The notes under the pieces: model-generated
What the model was told of the DNA's origin: nothing
Database searches by the model: none
The model's input: the letters and a program-made list of their open reading frames with translations, nothing else
In this document: piece after piece, positions 46,645 through 56,673 of the stretch
How the letters are laid out: each line of letters opens with the position of its first letter
How positions within the stretch are numbered: the first letter of the stretch is position 1
Origin: Phyllobacteriaceae bacterium
GTDB lineage: Bacteria; Pseudomonadota; Alphaproteobacteria; Rhizobiales; Rhizobiaceae
Reading direction: 5' to 3'
Length of the DNA: 64,000 nt
NCBI GenBank assembly: GCA_024742765.1
Contig: JANSXT010000001.1
Span: forward strand, 1 to 64,000
Translations under genes and position numbers: made by a program

Positions 46645-46798
46645 GACGGACCCCATGATGAAAAACCCCATCCACTGCTAAGGCAGCGTTCGCCGGTTGG
46701 GAAGTTGCGCTCGGCCCGAAACGCCGTCGCTTCACGCCTCTGTGAGCGCTTTTGCCGCCTTTGGCCGGCAGCGTTGCAAAGCTGCAACATGTCGGCGT

Positions 46799-47449
46799 CT
46801 ACAATTCGTCGAGCGAGGTGATGACGCGTTTGGGCGGGTATTTGGCATATTCGTCCGGGGCGCCGCTGCGATTGATCCAGACCGGATGGAAGCCGAACTT
46901 GGTTGCGCCGGCAATGTCCCAGCGGTTGGATGAGACGAAGACGACCTTTTTGGGTTTGGCGTCCCAGGCATCGGTCACCATCCGGTAGGTCTCGGGAGCG
47001 GTCTTGAACACCTTGACCGCATCGATGGAGAATGTGTCGTCGATCAGCGCGTCGAGCTTTGCCGAGCCCATGGCCGCGGCCACCATTTCCGGCGAGCCGT
47101 TGGACAGAATGGCGGTGCGCGTTCCGTCGCGCCGCAGTCGCTCCAGCGTCGGCCGCACGTCGGCATAGGCATCGAGCGTCCAGTAGGCATCGAGAAGTGC
47201 CGACCGGAGCGCATCGTCGCCCACGCCGTGCAGCGCCAGCGCGTAGTCGAGCGCTTCTTCTGTGAGCCGCCAGAAGTCGGAATAGCTGCCCATCAACCCA
47301 CGCACCCAGGAATATTCAAGCTGCTTGGTGCGCCATGTCGCCGATACTGCCTCCCAGCGATCGCCCAGCGCCTTGGCATGCGTGCGCATGGCGGCATGGA
47401 CGTCAAACAGGGTTCCGTAGGCGTCGAACACGTAGCCGGTGGGGGTCAT
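46799..47449 (-). CDS. HAD superfamily type II haloacid dehalogenase
   Basis: A 216-residue HAD enzyme. Motif I FDAYGTLFDV contains the nucleophile Asp9, motif II is LSNGSPEM (about 111-118), motif III Lys lies in VKVFKTAPETY (about 142-152), and motif IV is VSSNRWDIAGA (about 168-178). The pattern SNGSP plus SSNxWD is that of (S)-2-haloacid dehalogenases, which hydrolyse C-halogen bonds. Physiological substrate is unknown. Start MTPTGYVFDAYGT at 47449; a longer open frame upstream is antisense to the next gene. Divergent from the aminotransferase. Confidence 0.92.
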   Translation of the reverse strand: MTPTGYVFDAYGTLFDVHAAMRTHAKALGDRWEAVSATWRTKQLEYSWVRGLMGSYSDFWRLTEEALDYALALHGVGDDALRSALLDAYWTLDAYADVRPTLERLRRDGTRTAILSNGSPEMVAAAMGSAKLDALIDDTFSIDAVKVFKTAPETYRMVTDAWDAKPKKVVFVSSNRWDIAGATKFGFHPVWINRSGAPDEYAKYPPKRVITSLDEL

Positions 47450-47569
47450 CTTGATCCGTCGCGTTGCAGGCGGGCGCATCATCATGCAATCGCCCGCCCC
47501 GTCAAGTCGCGTGCGTTGACGCGTTTGCCAAAACCAGTCAATGCGTAGGGCAGACGAAGGGAGCGACCC

Positions 47570-48436
47570 ATGGCGACGATACCACCGGCACAAAGCCAGA
47601 CCTGGACCCATGTCGATGGCGACTGGCACGAGGGCAATGTGCCGATCATGGGCGCACGCACCCATGCGGTCTGGCTTGGCTCTTCCGTGTTTGACGGTGC
47701 CCGCTGGTTCGAGGGCGTCGCGCCGGACCTCGACCTGCATTGCCAGCGCGTCAATGCGTCGGCGCTGGCGCTCGGTCTCCAGCCGACCATGGAGCCCGAC
47801 GCGATGGTGGCGCTGACCATGGAGGGGATCGGGAAGTTCGACGGCAAAACGGCCGTCTATATCCGGCCGACCTATTGGGCCGAGCATGGCGGCTACATGT
47901 CCGTGCCCGCCGATCCGGCATCGACCCGCTTCGCGCTGTGCCTGTTCGAGGCGCCGATGATCGCTCCGCAGGGCTTTTCGGTGACCGTTTCGCCGTTCCG
48001 GCGCCCGACCGTCGAGACCATGCCGACCGATGCCAAGGCCGGTTGTCTCTACCCCAACAATGGGCGCGCGATCATGGAAGCGCGTTCGCGCGGCTTCGAC
48101 AATTGCCTGGTGCGGGACATGTTGGGCAATGTGTGCGAGACGGCGACCTCCAACATCTTTCTGGTCAAGGACGGGCAGGTGATGACGCCGGCGCCCAACC
48201 GCACGTTCCTCTCCGGCATCACCCGCAACCGGATCATCGATCTTCTTTGGCAATATGGCTTCAAGACCGCTGAAAGAGCGTTGACGGTCGAGGATTTCAT
48301 GGATGCGGACGAGATTTTTTCCACCGGGAACCATTCCAAGGTGGTGCCCGTTGTGAAGATCGAGGATCGCGAGCTGCAGCCCGGACCGGTGGGCAAGAAA
48401 GCGCGCGAACTCTATTGGGAATGGGCGCACGGCTGA
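47570..48436 (+). CDS. Class IV aminotransferase, branched-chain type
   Basis: A 288-residue fold-type IV PLP enzyme. Lys156 in PTDAKAGCLYPN is the expected PLP-binding residue, and the phosphate/cofactor motif NVCETATSNIFLVKDG (Glu190) is intact. FDGARWFEG (about 41-49) is the N-terminal signature. The family includes branched-chain amino acid and D-amino acid transaminases; the sequence is closest in appearance to bacterial IlvE-like proteins that omit the second substrate-specific region, so I leave the symbol blank. GGGAGCG at 47559-47565 precedes the ATG. Single gene. Confidence 0.85.
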   Translation: MATIPPAQSQTWTHVDGDWHEGNVPIMGARTHAVWLGSSVFDGARWFEGVAPDLDLHCQRVNASALALGLQPTMEPDAMVALTMEGIGKFDGKTAVYIRPTYWAEHGGYMSVPADPASTRFALCLFEAPMIAPQGFSVTVSPFRRPTVETMPTDAKAGCLYPNNGRAIMEARSRGFDNCLVRDMLGNVCETATSNIFLVKDGQVMTPAPNRTFLSGITRNRIIDLLWQYGFKTAERALTVEDFMDADEIFSTGNHSKVVPVVKIEDRELQPGPVGKKARELYWEWAHG

Positions 48437-48583
48437 TCGCCTGCCAGATCGTTCCCCAAGGCGAAATCGGTACCCGTCCGCTTGCCGAATTCGGTCTTGA
48501 AGTCTACATCAGCGGTCAGGATTTGCGCCCCATCCGGTACCCGCCCGCGCAAGTCCGATCATCCGACGCAAAGGACCCCGACC

Positions 48584-49186
48584 ATGGCTTTTGAACTTCC
48601 CGATCTTCCCTATGATTACGACGCGCTCGCGCCCTACATGTCGCGCGAAACGCTCGAATTCCATCACGACAAGCACCATCAGGCCTATGTGACCAAGGGC
48701 ACGGAGCTGGCAGCCGAAGCCGGCATGGACGGGCTGTCGCTGGAGGAGATCGTCAAGCAGTCGCATGGCAAGAATCCCGGCCTGTTCAACAATGCCGGCC
48801 AGCACTACAACCACATCCATTTCTGGAAATGGATGAAGAAGGGCGGCGGCGGCACATCGCTGCCGGGCAAGCTGCAGAGCGCCATCGACAGCGATCTGGG
48901 CGGCTATGACAAGTTCAAGGCCGATTTCGTTGCCGCCGGTGTCGGCCAGTTCGGTTCGGGCTGGGCCTGGATCGCGGTCAAGGACGGCAAGCTGGAAATC
49001 ATGAAGACGCCCAATGGCGAGAACCCGCTGGTGCACGGCGCGCAGCCGATCCTGGGCGTCGATGTGTGGGAGCATTCCTACTATATCGACTATCGCAACG
49101 CCCGGCCGAAATATCTCGAATCCTTCGTCGACAATCTCATCAACTGGGACTACGTCCTTGAAATGTATGAGGCTGCGACGAGCTGA
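48584..49186 (+). CDS. sodB: Superoxide dismutase, Fe type
   Basis: A 200-residue cytosolic superoxide dismutase converting superoxide to oxygen and peroxide. Metal ligands are His27 (LEFHHDKHHQAYV), His77 (NAGQHYNHIHFW) and the Asp and His of DVWEHSYYIDY near residue 160. Gln73 in NNAGQ lies at the position that carries Gln in iron enzymes (E. coli SodB), favouring Fe over Mn, though alphaproteobacterial enzymes can be cambialistic. GCAAAGGACC upstream of the ATG serves as ribosome binding site. A terminator follows. Confidence 0.96.
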   Translation: MAFELPDLPYDYDALAPYMSRETLEFHHDKHHQAYVTKGTELAAEAGMDGLSLEEIVKQSHGKNPGLFNNAGQHYNHIHFWKWMKKGGGGTSLPGKLQSAIDSDLGGYDKFKADFVAAGVGQFGSGWAWIAVKDGKLEIMKTPNGENPLVHGAQPILGVDVWEHSYYIDYRNARPKYLESFVDNLINWDYVLEMYEAATS

Positions 49187-49213
49187 TCCCCACCCATTGA
49201 ATGCAAAAACATC

Positions 49214-49240
49214 GAGCCCGGCCGCCGCGCCGGGCTCTTT
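49214..49240 (+). terminator. Intrinsic terminator of sodB
   Basis: GAGCCCGGC (49214-49222) pairs with GCCGGGCTC (49229-49237) around a six-base loop and is followed by TTTGTT. It lies 27 bases after the sodB stop. Confidence 0.85.
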
Positions 49241-49344
49241 GTTACGAACTGTTCACAATAACGCGTCTTGATTTTCGCTCACCGGTTGCATCTTCTTTGT
49301 AAGGCGGGCCTTGGCTCGCCACAAAAACATCCGGAGGAAAACAG

Positions 49345-49791
49345 ATGTTGCTCAGAACCTTGACGATCGCCGCGACCATGTTGGCGACCGGCGCGACGGT
49401 ATCAATCGCGCAGGACGACCCGATCGCCGAACGCCAGGAGGCAATGAAGACGATGGGCCGTTCCATGCGCGTTTTGGTTCCCATGGCGCGCGGGCAGGCC
49501 GATTACGACGCCGAGGCTGCACTCGCCGCTTTCGTGCAGATGAACGATGCCGCGCAGAACTATGGCGACCTGTTCCCCGAAGGCACCGAGACCGGTGGCG
49601 ACACGCGTGCCAAGCCGGAGATCTGGACCGATCGCGAAGGTTTCGACACCGCCGTGGCGGACTTCAAGGAAGATCTGGCGATGGCGGTTTCGGCGGATAT
49701 CGGCAGCCTGGATGCCTTCCGGCCCGTCTTCGGCGCGGTGGCGCAGAATTGCGGCGATTGCCACGAAGACTATCAGGTTCCCGAGAACTGA
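49345..49791 (+). CDS. Class II c-type cytochrome (cytochrome c' type)
   Basis: A 148-residue exported protein with a signal peptide cleaved near SIAQ (about residue 22), a four-helix-bundle body (AERQEAMKTMGRSMRVLVPM..., DAAQNYGDLFPEGTETGGDTRAKPEIW) and one heme-binding CGDCH near the C-terminus (about residues 138-142). This order, heme site last, is that of cytochromes c' and c-556, periplasmic electron carriers or NO-binding proteins. CGGAGGAAA at 49331-49339 precedes the ATG. A second c-type cytochrome gene starts 76 bases downstream, so the two probably act together. Confidence 0.93.
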   Translation: MLLRTLTIAATMLATGATVSIAQDDPIAERQEAMKTMGRSMRVLVPMARGQADYDAEAALAAFVQMNDAAQNYGDLFPEGTETGGDTRAKPEIWTDREGFDTAVADFKEDLAMAVSADIGSLDAFRPVFGAVAQNCGDCHEDYQVPEN

Positions 49792-49867
49792 TCGCTTCGG
49801 CGATATCGGATCCGGACGGGCTGGCGGCGGCTTGTGCCGCGCGCCGGCATTGGGTGTGTGAGGAGCC

Positions 49868-50797
49868 TTGCGACGTCTGACCGTCATTTTGGGTGTGTGC
49901 GTGGCCCTCGGCCTGGCAGCGTTCTGGCTGCTGTCGGCGCCCACGCAACTTCCGGACGCTGATCTGGCGGCTCTGGATGGGCACGAGCCCGATCTTCAAA
50001 ATGGCGAGAACCTGTTCTGGGTGGGCGGTTGCGCGTCCTGCCACGCAGCGCCGGACGCCGAAGGTGACGCCCGCGCGGTCCTGTCCGGCGGCCTGGCGCT
50101 TGAAAGCCCCTATGGCGTGTTCGGCGTGCCGGGCATATCCCCCGATCCAGAGACTGGCATCGGCGGCTGGTCGTTTGCCGATTTCGCCAACGCAATGAAG
50201 CGCGGCGTGTCGCCCGACGGACGCCACTACTATCCGTCCTTTCCCTATGCATCTTATGCGAAAATGACGCTGACGGATCTGGCCGATCTGTGGGCCTATC
50301 TGCAGAGAATGCCGGTGCCGGAAAACGCCGCCGTCATCCCCGAAACCGAACTGGCGTTCCCCTTCAACATGCGCCGCGGTATCGGTCTTTGGAAACGGGT
50401 CTATCTGAACGAAGCGCCGGTGATTGCCGACGATGTGCTGGGCGATGACCCGGTTTTGGCGCGGGGCCGCTATCTCGTCGAAGGGGCCGGCCATTGCGGC
50501 GAATGCCACTCGCCGCGAAACATCGGTCTGGCCATGGACGGCTCGCGCTGGCTGGCCGGCGCACCCAACCCGGAAGGCGAGGGCCGCGTGCCCAACATCA
50601 CCGACCATCCCGACGGTTTGGCCGACTGGACCGAGGACGATATCGCCTACGGTCTTGAATCGGGCTTTACGCCGGCGTTCGACTCGATGGGCGGCTCGAT
50701 GGCGTCCGTCGTCAAGAACTTCGCCAACGCGGCCGCAGAAGATCGCGCCGCGATCGCCGCCTATCTCAAGGCGATTCCGCCACTGCCCGATGGCTGA
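49868..50797 (+). CDS. Diheme c-type cytochrome
   Basis: A 309-residue membrane-anchored or exported protein with two heme sites, CASCH (about residues 55-59) and CGECH (about 212-216), each in a class I cytochrome c domain with downstream ligand Met regions. The N-terminus (RRLTVILGVCVALGLAAFWLL) is a signal anchor. Similar diheme proteins are electron-accepting subunits of periplasmic dehydrogenases, such as alcohol or nicotinate dehydrogenases, yet no dehydrogenase gene is adjacent. The start is a TTG at 49868 with GAGGAG at 49860-49865. It follows the cytochrome c' gene and converges on the oligopeptidase gene. Confidence 0.9.
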   Translation: MRRLTVILGVCVALGLAAFWLLSAPTQLPDADLAALDGHEPDLQNGENLFWVGGCASCHAAPDAEGDARAVLSGGLALESPYGVFGVPGISPDPETGIGGWSFADFANAMKRGVSPDGRHYYPSFPYASYAKMTLTDLADLWAYLQRMPVPENAAVIPETELAFPFNMRRGIGLWKRVYLNEAPVIADDVLGDDPVLARGRYLVEGAGHCGECHSPRNIGLAMDGSRWLAGAPNPEGEGRVPNITDHPDGLADWTEDDIAYGLESGFTPAFDSMGGSMASVVKNFANAAAEDRAAIAAYLKAIPPLPDG

Positions 50798-50806
50798 GCG
50801 GACGGA

Positions 50807-52912
50807 TCAGTCCGCCTTGCTGACGGCCTTGAGCGCGAACGCATAGACCTCGGCGATTTCCTCAAGCCGCGAGAAGCGGCCCGACGCGCCGCCATGGCCC
50901 GCGCCCATATTGGTTTTCAGCATGATCGGCGCGTCCGATGTCGAATGATCGCGCAGCCTGGCGACCCATTTGGCCGGCTCCCAATAGGTCACGCGCGGAT
51001 CGGTGAGCCCGGCAACGGCCAGCATGGGCGGGTAGGGCAGGGCGCCCACATTGTCATAAGGGCTGTAGGCGGCGATGGTCTGGTAATCAGCTTCCGACGC
51101 GATCGGATTGCCCCATTCGGGCCATTCGGGCGGCGTCAGCGGCAGCGTGTCGTCGAGCATCGTCGTCAAAACGTCCACGAACGGCACTTCTGCGATGATG
51201 GCGCCGAACGCGTCAGGCGCCATGTTCATGACGGCACCCATCAGAAGACCACCAGCGGAGCCGCCTTGCGCCACGATCCTTTCGGGCGCGGTGTAGCCCT
51301 CGTCGGCGAGATGCCGCGCCACGGCAACGAAATCCTTGAACGTATTGGTCTTTGCTTGGCGCTTGCCGTCCTCGTACCAGGCAAAGCCCTTGTCCTTGCC
51401 GCCGCGAATATGGGCGATCGCATAGACGAAACCCCGATCCACCAGCGACAGGCAGTTCGTGTTGAAGGATGCCGGGATGGTGATGCCGTAGGAGCCATAG
51501 CCGTAAAGAAGGCAGGGCGCAGAACCGTCGAGCGGCGTATCGGCCTTCATCACCAGCGAGACCGGCACCATTTCCCCGTCATGCGACGGCACCTGAAGCC
51601 GCCGCGTCACATAGGCGTCCGGATCGTGGCCGCTCGGCACTTCCTGCGTCTTCAGAAGCGTGCGTTCACGCGTCGCCATGTTGTAGTCAAACACCTGGCT
51701 CGGCGTTGTCATCGACGAATAGGTGAAGCGGATAATGTCCGTGTCATATTCGTATGAGCCTTGCAGCCCCAGCGCATAGGCTTCCTCGTCGAACGCGATG
51801 TGATGAACCTCACCGGAAACTCGGTCCATGATCGCGATGCGCGGCAGTCCGTCCTGCCGTTCCAGCCAGACCAGATGGCGCGCATAGGCCTGGTGGCTGA
51901 GGATCAGCCGGCCCGGCTGGTGAGGCACGATTTCCGACCAGTTGGCCTTTTGCGGCGCGTCCACGGGCGCGCTCATGATCTTGAAGTCCTTGGCGCCGTC
52001 CGCGTTCGTCAGCACGAAGAAGACATCGCCGCCTTCCTCAAGCTCATATTCGACGCCGGTCACGCGCGGTTCGACCATGACCGGTGTGCCTGCCGGATCG
52101 TCCGCGCGTAGCAGCCGGAACTCGCTCGTCTCATGGTCGTGAATATTGATGAAGACGAAATCGTTGAGCCGGCTCTGGCCGACGCCCATGAAGAAACCCG
52201 GATCGGTTTCCTCATAGATCAGCCGATCTTCGGCCTGTGCCGTCCCGAGCCGGTGATAGAAGAGTTTCGACGGGCGATGGTTCTCGTCCATGCGTGTGTA
52301 AAAGAAGCCCTCGGCGGACGCATCAAACACACCGCCGCCGGACGTGTCGTCCACCCTGTCATCAAGGTCTTCGAGCGTTGCCAGATCGCGGACCCGGCAG
52401 GTGAAATATTCCGAACCCTTGTCGTCATAGGCCCACAAGAGCTTGCCGTGATCGGCCGAATGGTCGGCGCCGCCGAGCCGGAAATAGTCCTTGCCGTCTG
52501 CCTCCCTGTCGCCGTCGAGCAGGATCGCGCGCTCGCCGTCGGGCGCGTTTCGCGGAACGCGGTAAAAGCGCGGCTGCTGTCCGCCGGTGACATAAGATGA
52601 GCCATAGGCCCACGGCCCGTCCGGCGCCGGCACGCTTTCATCGTCTTCCTTGATCCGGCCTTTCATCTCGCCGAACAGCGTCTTCTGCAGCGCTTCCGTG
52701 CCGGCCATCAGCGCTTTCTGGTAGGCGTTTTCGGCCTCCAGATGATCGCGAATGTCATCGGCGAGCACGGAAGGGTCCTTGAACACGGCCTGCCAATTGT
52801 CCGCGCGCAGCCAGGCATAGTTGTCCGACCGGGTGATCCCGTGACGCGTGTCGGTCACGGGGCGCTTGTCCGCTGCCGGCGGTGTCATGTCGGTCTGAAA
52901 TCGGTGGGGCAT
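50807..52912 (-). CDS. ptrB: Oligopeptidase B (S9A serine peptidase, protease II)
   Basis: A 701-residue prolyl-oligopeptidase-family enzyme. Residues about 70-400 form a seven-bladed propeller and the C-terminal part an alpha/beta hydrolase domain with the nucleophile in GGSAGGLLMGA (Ser near residue 550), FAWYEDGKRQAKTNTFKDF, PDAFGAIIAEVPFVDV and the catalytic His in NMGAGHGGASGR. It hydrolyses short peptides after basic residues in the cytosol. The ATG at 52912 (MPHRFQTDMTPPAADKRP) is the family start. Single gene converging on the diheme cytochrome gene. Confidence 0.95.
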   Translation of the reverse strand: MPHRFQTDMTPPAADKRPVTDTRHGITRSDNYAWLRADNWQAVFKDPSVLADDIRDHLEAENAYQKALMAGTEALQKTLFGEMKGRIKEDDESVPAPDGPWAYGSSYVTGGQQPRFYRVPRNAPDGERAILLDGDREADGKDYFRLGGADHSADHGKLLWAYDDKGSEYFTCRVRDLATLEDLDDRVDDTSGGGVFDASAEGFFYTRMDENHRPSKLFYHRLGTAQAEDRLIYEETDPGFFMGVGQSRLNDFVFINIHDHETSEFRLLRADDPAGTPVMVEPRVTGVEYELEEGGDVFFVLTNADGAKDFKIMSAPVDAPQKANWSEIVPHQPGRLILSHQAYARHLVWLERQDGLPRIAIMDRVSGEVHHIAFDEEAYALGLQGSYEYDTDIIRFTYSSMTTPSQVFDYNMATRERTLLKTQEVPSGHDPDAYVTRRLQVPSHDGEMVPVSLVMKADTPLDGSAPCLLYGYGSYGITIPASFNTNCLSLVDRGFVYAIAHIRGGKDKGFAWYEDGKRQAKTNTFKDFVAVARHLADEGYTAPERIVAQGGSAGGLLMGAVMNMAPDAFGAIIAEVPFVDVLTTMLDDTLPLTPPEWPEWGNPIASEADYQTIAAYSPYDNVGALPYPPMLAVAGLTDPRVTYWEPAKWVARLRDHSTSDAPIMLKTNMGAGHGGASGRFSRLEEIAEVYAFALKAVSKAD

Positions 52913-53007
52913 GGTCGGTTCCGCTGTGTTTGTGTCGGCAACCTAGGTACGATGCCCAGCGGCGATTGCAATCGCACCGAAGACAAATTCGCCCGGAGGA
53001 ACGGTCG

Positions 53008-53640
53008 ATGGCCCTGACATTTTACACCAATCCGATGAGCCGGGCGCAGATCGTCCGCTGGGCGCTGCACGAGGTCGGCGCCGAATACGAAGAGCGCATC
53101 CTGGGCTTCGGTGCCGAGATGAAGAGCGCCGACTATCTGGCCATCAACCCGATGGGCAAAGTTCCTGCGATCGACCATGACGGCATGGTTGTGACCGAGG
53201 CCGCGGCGATCTGCCTTTATCTTGCGGAGGCTTTTCCCGACGCCGGCCTTGCGCCGCGCACGCTGGCCGAAAAAGCCCAATGCTATCGCTGGATGTTCTT
53301 CTCCGCCGGCCCGGTCGAACAGGCCATCACCTCGCACGCGATGAAATGGGATGAAGGGCTGGATGCGAAGAAGTCGGCAACATTGGGTTTCGGCACCTAT
53401 GACACGGTTGTCGACACGCTGTCCGCCCTGTTTGAAGGCCGCACCTTTGTTTGCGGGGACCGATTCACCGTGGCGGACATCTATGTCGGTGCCCAGATCG
53501 ACTGGGGCTTGCAATTCGGCACACTGCATTCGCGCCCGTCATTCGGATCCTACGCCGCACGATTGCGCGAACGCGATGCCTACAAGGCGGCCAAAAAGAT
53601 CGATGCCGATCATATTGCCGCCATGCAGGGCGAGGCCTGA
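53008..53640 (+). CDS. Glutathione S-transferase family protein
   Basis: A 210-residue two-domain GST. The thioredoxin-like N-terminal domain has FYTNPMSRAQIVRWALHE (Ser near residue 11 as possible catalytic residue), NPMGKVPAIDHDG with the cis-Pro, and TEAAAICLYLA, where Glu-Ala binds glutathione. The helical C-terminal domain contains DRFTVADIYVGAQIDW. The substrate is unknown. GGAGGAACG at 52996-53004 precedes the ATG at 53008; the frame is open further upstream but antisense to ptrB. It is divergent from ptrB. Confidence 0.92.
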   Translation: MALTFYTNPMSRAQIVRWALHEVGAEYEERILGFGAEMKSADYLAINPMGKVPAIDHDGMVVTEAAAICLYLAEAFPDAGLAPRTLAEKAQCYRWMFFSAGPVEQAITSHAMKWDEGLDAKKSATLGFGTYDTVVDTLSALFEGRTFVCGDRFTVADIYVGAQIDWGLQFGTLHSRPSFGSYAARLRERDAYKAAKKIDADHIAAMQGEA

Positions 53641-53882
53641 GGCACCGATAGTGTCGTGGATGCGATCGCCGGCCGCTGCGATCGGAACGAACGCGTGCTG
53701 CGCCGACTAAACAGTTTTGCCGCCGAAAATGGGCTGTTTTGCTCCGAATCTTGCGAGAATCGGCAAAATCGGACGGGCACGATCTTGCCTAGTCATCACT
53801 TGCCGCCTAAATCCGGCGCAAATTACAACAATCACGCCACTTTTTTGTCCCGCGCAGAAAAGACAACCTACGCCAAGACCTC
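53641..53882. promoter_or_regulatory. Upstream region of the mrp operon
   Basis: This 242-base gap has no gene. The segment TTTTGCCG (53715-53722) recurs inverted as CGGCAAAA (53761-53768), with a third partial copy TTTTGCTCCG (53737-53746), perhaps binding sites. No clear ribosome binding site precedes the mrpA ATG (CCAAGACCTC), so translation may start from a weak site. Confidence 0.35.
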
Positions 53883-56249
53883 ATGGATCTGACGTTTCTC
53901 GCCTTCTTTGCGCCCTTCATCGCGGCCGTCTTTGCCCCGTTCCTTGTCCGGATTGCCGGGCACAATGCGGCTTGGATTTTGGCCGTCGTTCCGGCCCTGA
54001 TTTTCGTACACTTTGCGGGCTTCCTGCCCGACGTGGCCGAGGGCGGCAGGGTGACCGGCGGGGTCCAGTGGATCCCCTCCTTCAACGTCAACTTCTCCTG
54101 GCTGATCGACGGCCTGTCGCTGACGTTCGCGCTTCTGATCTCGGGCATCGGCACGCTGATCGTTCTTTATGCGGGCGGCTACATGAAAGGCCATCCGCAG
54201 CAGGGCCGCTTCCTCTGCTTCATCCTCATGTTCATGGGCGCGATGCAGGGGCTGGTCCTGTCGGACTCCTTCTTCATGTTCTTCGTCTTCTGGGAGCTGA
54301 CCTCGATCACCTCCTTCCTGCTGATCGGTTTCAACCACAATGCCGAACGCTCGCGCCGCGCCGCGATGCAGGCGCTTGTGGTGACCGGCGGCGGCGGGCT
54401 GATCCTGCTGGCGGGTCTGATCTTCCTTTGGAACATGACAGGCGTCAGCGAGTTCTCGCTGCTTCTGGGTACCGGCGATCTGGTGCGCGAGAGCCCGTTC
54501 TATCTCGCCGCGCTGATCCTTGTCCTTGGCGGCGCCTTCACCAAGTCGGCACAGTTCCCGCTGCATTTCTGGTTGCCCAACGCGATGGAAGCGCCGACGC
54601 CCGTGTCGGCCTATCTGCACTCGGCAACGATGGTCAAAGCCGGCGTCTATCTGGTGATGCGGCTCAATCCCGTGCTCGGCGAGACCGTGGCGTGGGAGAC
54701 CATCTTGCCGCTGTTCGGCGGCGCGACGCTGCTTGTCGGCACATTCCTCGCCGTGCGCCAGACCGACCTGAAGCTGATGCTCGCCTATACGACAGTCGCT
54801 TCGCTCGGCCTTCTGGTCATGCTGACCGGCTTTGGCACCGAAAAGGCTATCGAGGGTGCGGTTCTTTACCTGGTGGCGCATTCGCTGTTCAAGGGCGCGC
54901 TGTTCATGGTGGCCGGCAATGTCGACCATGAGGCCGGCACCCGCGATGTCACCAAGCTCGGCGGGCTTCTGGCGGCCATGCCGATCACGTTCGGCGCGGC
55001 GATCCTGTCGGCTTTTTCGATGGCCGGCCTGCCGCCATTTGTGGGTTTTCTCGCCAAGGAAGAGATCTATTACGGCATCGCCGCCTCCGACCCGTGGTCG
55101 ATCTTCATCACCGCCGTGGCCATTGTCGGCAATGCGCTGATGTTGGTGATCGGCTTTGCCGTCGCCGTCAAACCGTTTCTCGGCCCCAAGGTGGAAACGC
55201 CCAAATCCGCCCATGAGGCACCGCTTCTGATGTATGCCGGGCCGGTTTTGCTGGCCGCGCTCAGCCTTGCCGCCGCGCTCTGGTCGGGCCTGTTCCACCA
55301 GTTCATCTCAAGCCCGATGGCGTCGGCCGTCGCCGGTGTGCCGCTCGAGATCACCATCTCGATCATCCCCAAGCCCGGCCTTGCCCTGACGCTGTCGATC
55401 GTCACCATCGCGCTCGGCGTTGTCCTTTATTTCGGACTAGCTCGTTTGCGCGCCGCCATGGCTGCGACGCTCGAGGCAATCGGCTGGGGTCCCGATCTCG
55501 GCTTTGACCAGTTCATCCGCGGGCTGGTCCGCCTGTCGGTCGTTCTGACACGCAGCCTGCAGAACGGGCGGATGGAATTCTACATGACGGCGACCTTCGT
55601 GCTGCTGGCCCTGTGGCTGTTCCGGACCATGTTCGTCGCCGATGAATGGCCCGCCATGCCGGCCTTCCCGGTCCTTTCCATCTATGAATGGGTGACGGTT
55701 GCGATCATCGCCATCGGTCTGATCGCGGTCGTCCGCGCCAAGAATCGCCTGACGGCAATCGTCTCTCTCGGCATTCAGGGCTTTGCCGTCGCGATCCTCT
55801 TCATGCTGATGGGCGCGCCGGACCTGTCCTTCACCCAGTTCATGGTCGAGACGCTGACCGTGGTCATCCTCGCGCTCGCCATGACGCGCCTGCGCCTGTC
55901 GCCGCAGGATCACCGTTCCGCCGGCCAGACCGTGCTTGACGGCGCAGTGGCCATCGCCTGTGGCGTGGCGCTGACATTCATCCTGCTGCAGATCCTGCAG
56001 ACACCGTTCGACCGGACGCTGACCGACTTCTTCAATCTCTATTCCTATTCGCTCGCCCAGGGGCGCAACATCGTCAACGTCATCCTGGTCGACTTCCGCG
56101 GGGTGGATACGTTCGGCGAGATCGGCGTCGTGATGGTCGCGGGCCTTGCAATCCTCGCCCTTCTGCGGATCGTGCCCAAGCGCTCGCTTGGCAGCGCGCC
56201 CGCGCCGCGCGTGCCCGAGGCAGAGCCCGTCGCTGTGGGCAAGGAGTGA
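53883..56249 (+). CDS. mrpA: Na+/H+ antiporter Mrp subunit A
   Basis: A 788-residue membrane subunit related to complex I NuoL. It has about 20 transmembrane segments, with the conserved [19 protein letters not shown] (about residues 243-261), the [16 protein letters not shown] segment and [16 protein letters not shown]. The C-terminal part (from about residue 590) is the MrpB-like/DUF4040 region with [28 protein letters not shown]. Mrp exports Na+ (or K+) in exchange for protons and needs all subunits. First gene of a seven-gene operon; the next ATG lies four bases after its stop. In rhizobia the homologous operon is called pha. Confidence 0.96.
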   Translation: MDLTFLAFFAPFIAAVFAPFLVRIAGHNAAWILAVVPALIFVHFAGFLPDVAEGGRVTGGVQWIPSFNVNFSWLIDGLSLTFALLISGIGTLIVLYAGGYMKGHPQQGRFLCFILMFMGAMQGLVLSDSFFMFFVFWELTSITSFLLIGFNHNAERSRRAAMQALVVTGGGGLILLAGLIFLWNMTGVSEFSLLLGTGDLVRESPFYLAALILVLGGAFTKSAQFPLHFWLPNAMEAPTPVSAYLHSATMVKAGVYLVMRLNPVLGETVAWETILPLFGGATLLVGTFLAVRQTDLKLMLAYTTVASLGLLVMLTGFGTEKAIEGAVLYLVAHSLFKGALFMVAGNVDHEAGTRDVTKLGGLLAAMPITFGAAILSAFSMAGLPPFVGFLAKEEIYYGIAASDPWSIFITAVAIVGNALMLVIGFAVAVKPFLGPKVETPKSAHEAPLLMYAGPVLLAALSLAAALWSGLFHQFISSPMASAVAGVPLEITISIIPKPGLALTLSIVTIALGVVLYFGLARLRAAMAATLEAIGWGPDLGFDQFIRGLVRLSVVLTRSLQNGRMEFYMTATFVLLALWLFRTMFVADEWPAMPAFPVLSIYEWVTVAIIAIGLIAVVRAKNRLTAIVSLGIQGFAVAILFMLMGAPDLSFTQFMVETLTVVILALAMTRLRLSPQDHRSAGQTVLDGAVAIACGVALTFILLQILQTPFDRTLTDFFNLYSYSLAQGRNIVNVILVDFRGVDTFGEIGVVMVAGLAILALLRIVPKRSLGSAPAPRVPEAEPVAVGKE

Positions 56250-56253
56250 CCCG

Positions 56254-56673
56254 ATGCGCACACTGATCTTCCGGGCGACCGCGCCCTACCTGACGGCCTT
56301 GATGCTGCTCTACTCGATCTTCGTCCTTTTGCGCGGGCACAATGAGCCCGGCGGCGGCTTCATCGGCGGGCTGATCGCCGCATCGGCGCTGGCGATCTAC
56401 GGCATTGCCTGCGGCGTCTCGCCGGTGCGGCGCGCCATCCGCTATCATCCCATGGCGATTTCCGGCTTTGGCCTGTTCCTTGGCGCGATCGCGGGTGTTT
56501 TCTCGCTGTTTGCCGGCGTTCCCTACATGACGGGGCTTTGGGTCTACCCGACCGTCTTCGGCGTCGAACTGAAGCTGTCGACCACTCTGATCTTCGATAT
56601 CGGCGTCTATCTGGTCGTGCTCGGTGCCATCACCTCCATCGCGCTTGCGCTGGAAGAAAAGGAGCGCGACTGA
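56254..56673 (+). CDS. mrpB: Na+/H+ antiporter Mrp subunit B
   Basis: A 139-residue membrane protein with four hydrophobic segments and the MrpB signature [22 protein letters not shown] (about residues 27-48). It closes the proton and sodium path together with MrpA. The ATG at 56254 is four bases after the mrpA stop and preceded by AAGGAG; an in-frame extension into mrpA is rejected. Its stop overlaps the mrpC ATG by one base. Confidence 0.95.
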   Translation: MRTLIFRATAPYLTALMLLYSIFVLLRGHNEPGGGFIGGLIAASALAIYGIACGVSPVRRAIRYHPMAISGFGLFLGAIAGVFSLFAGVPYMTGLWVYPTVFGVELKLSTTLIFDIGVYLVVLGAITSIALALEEKERD

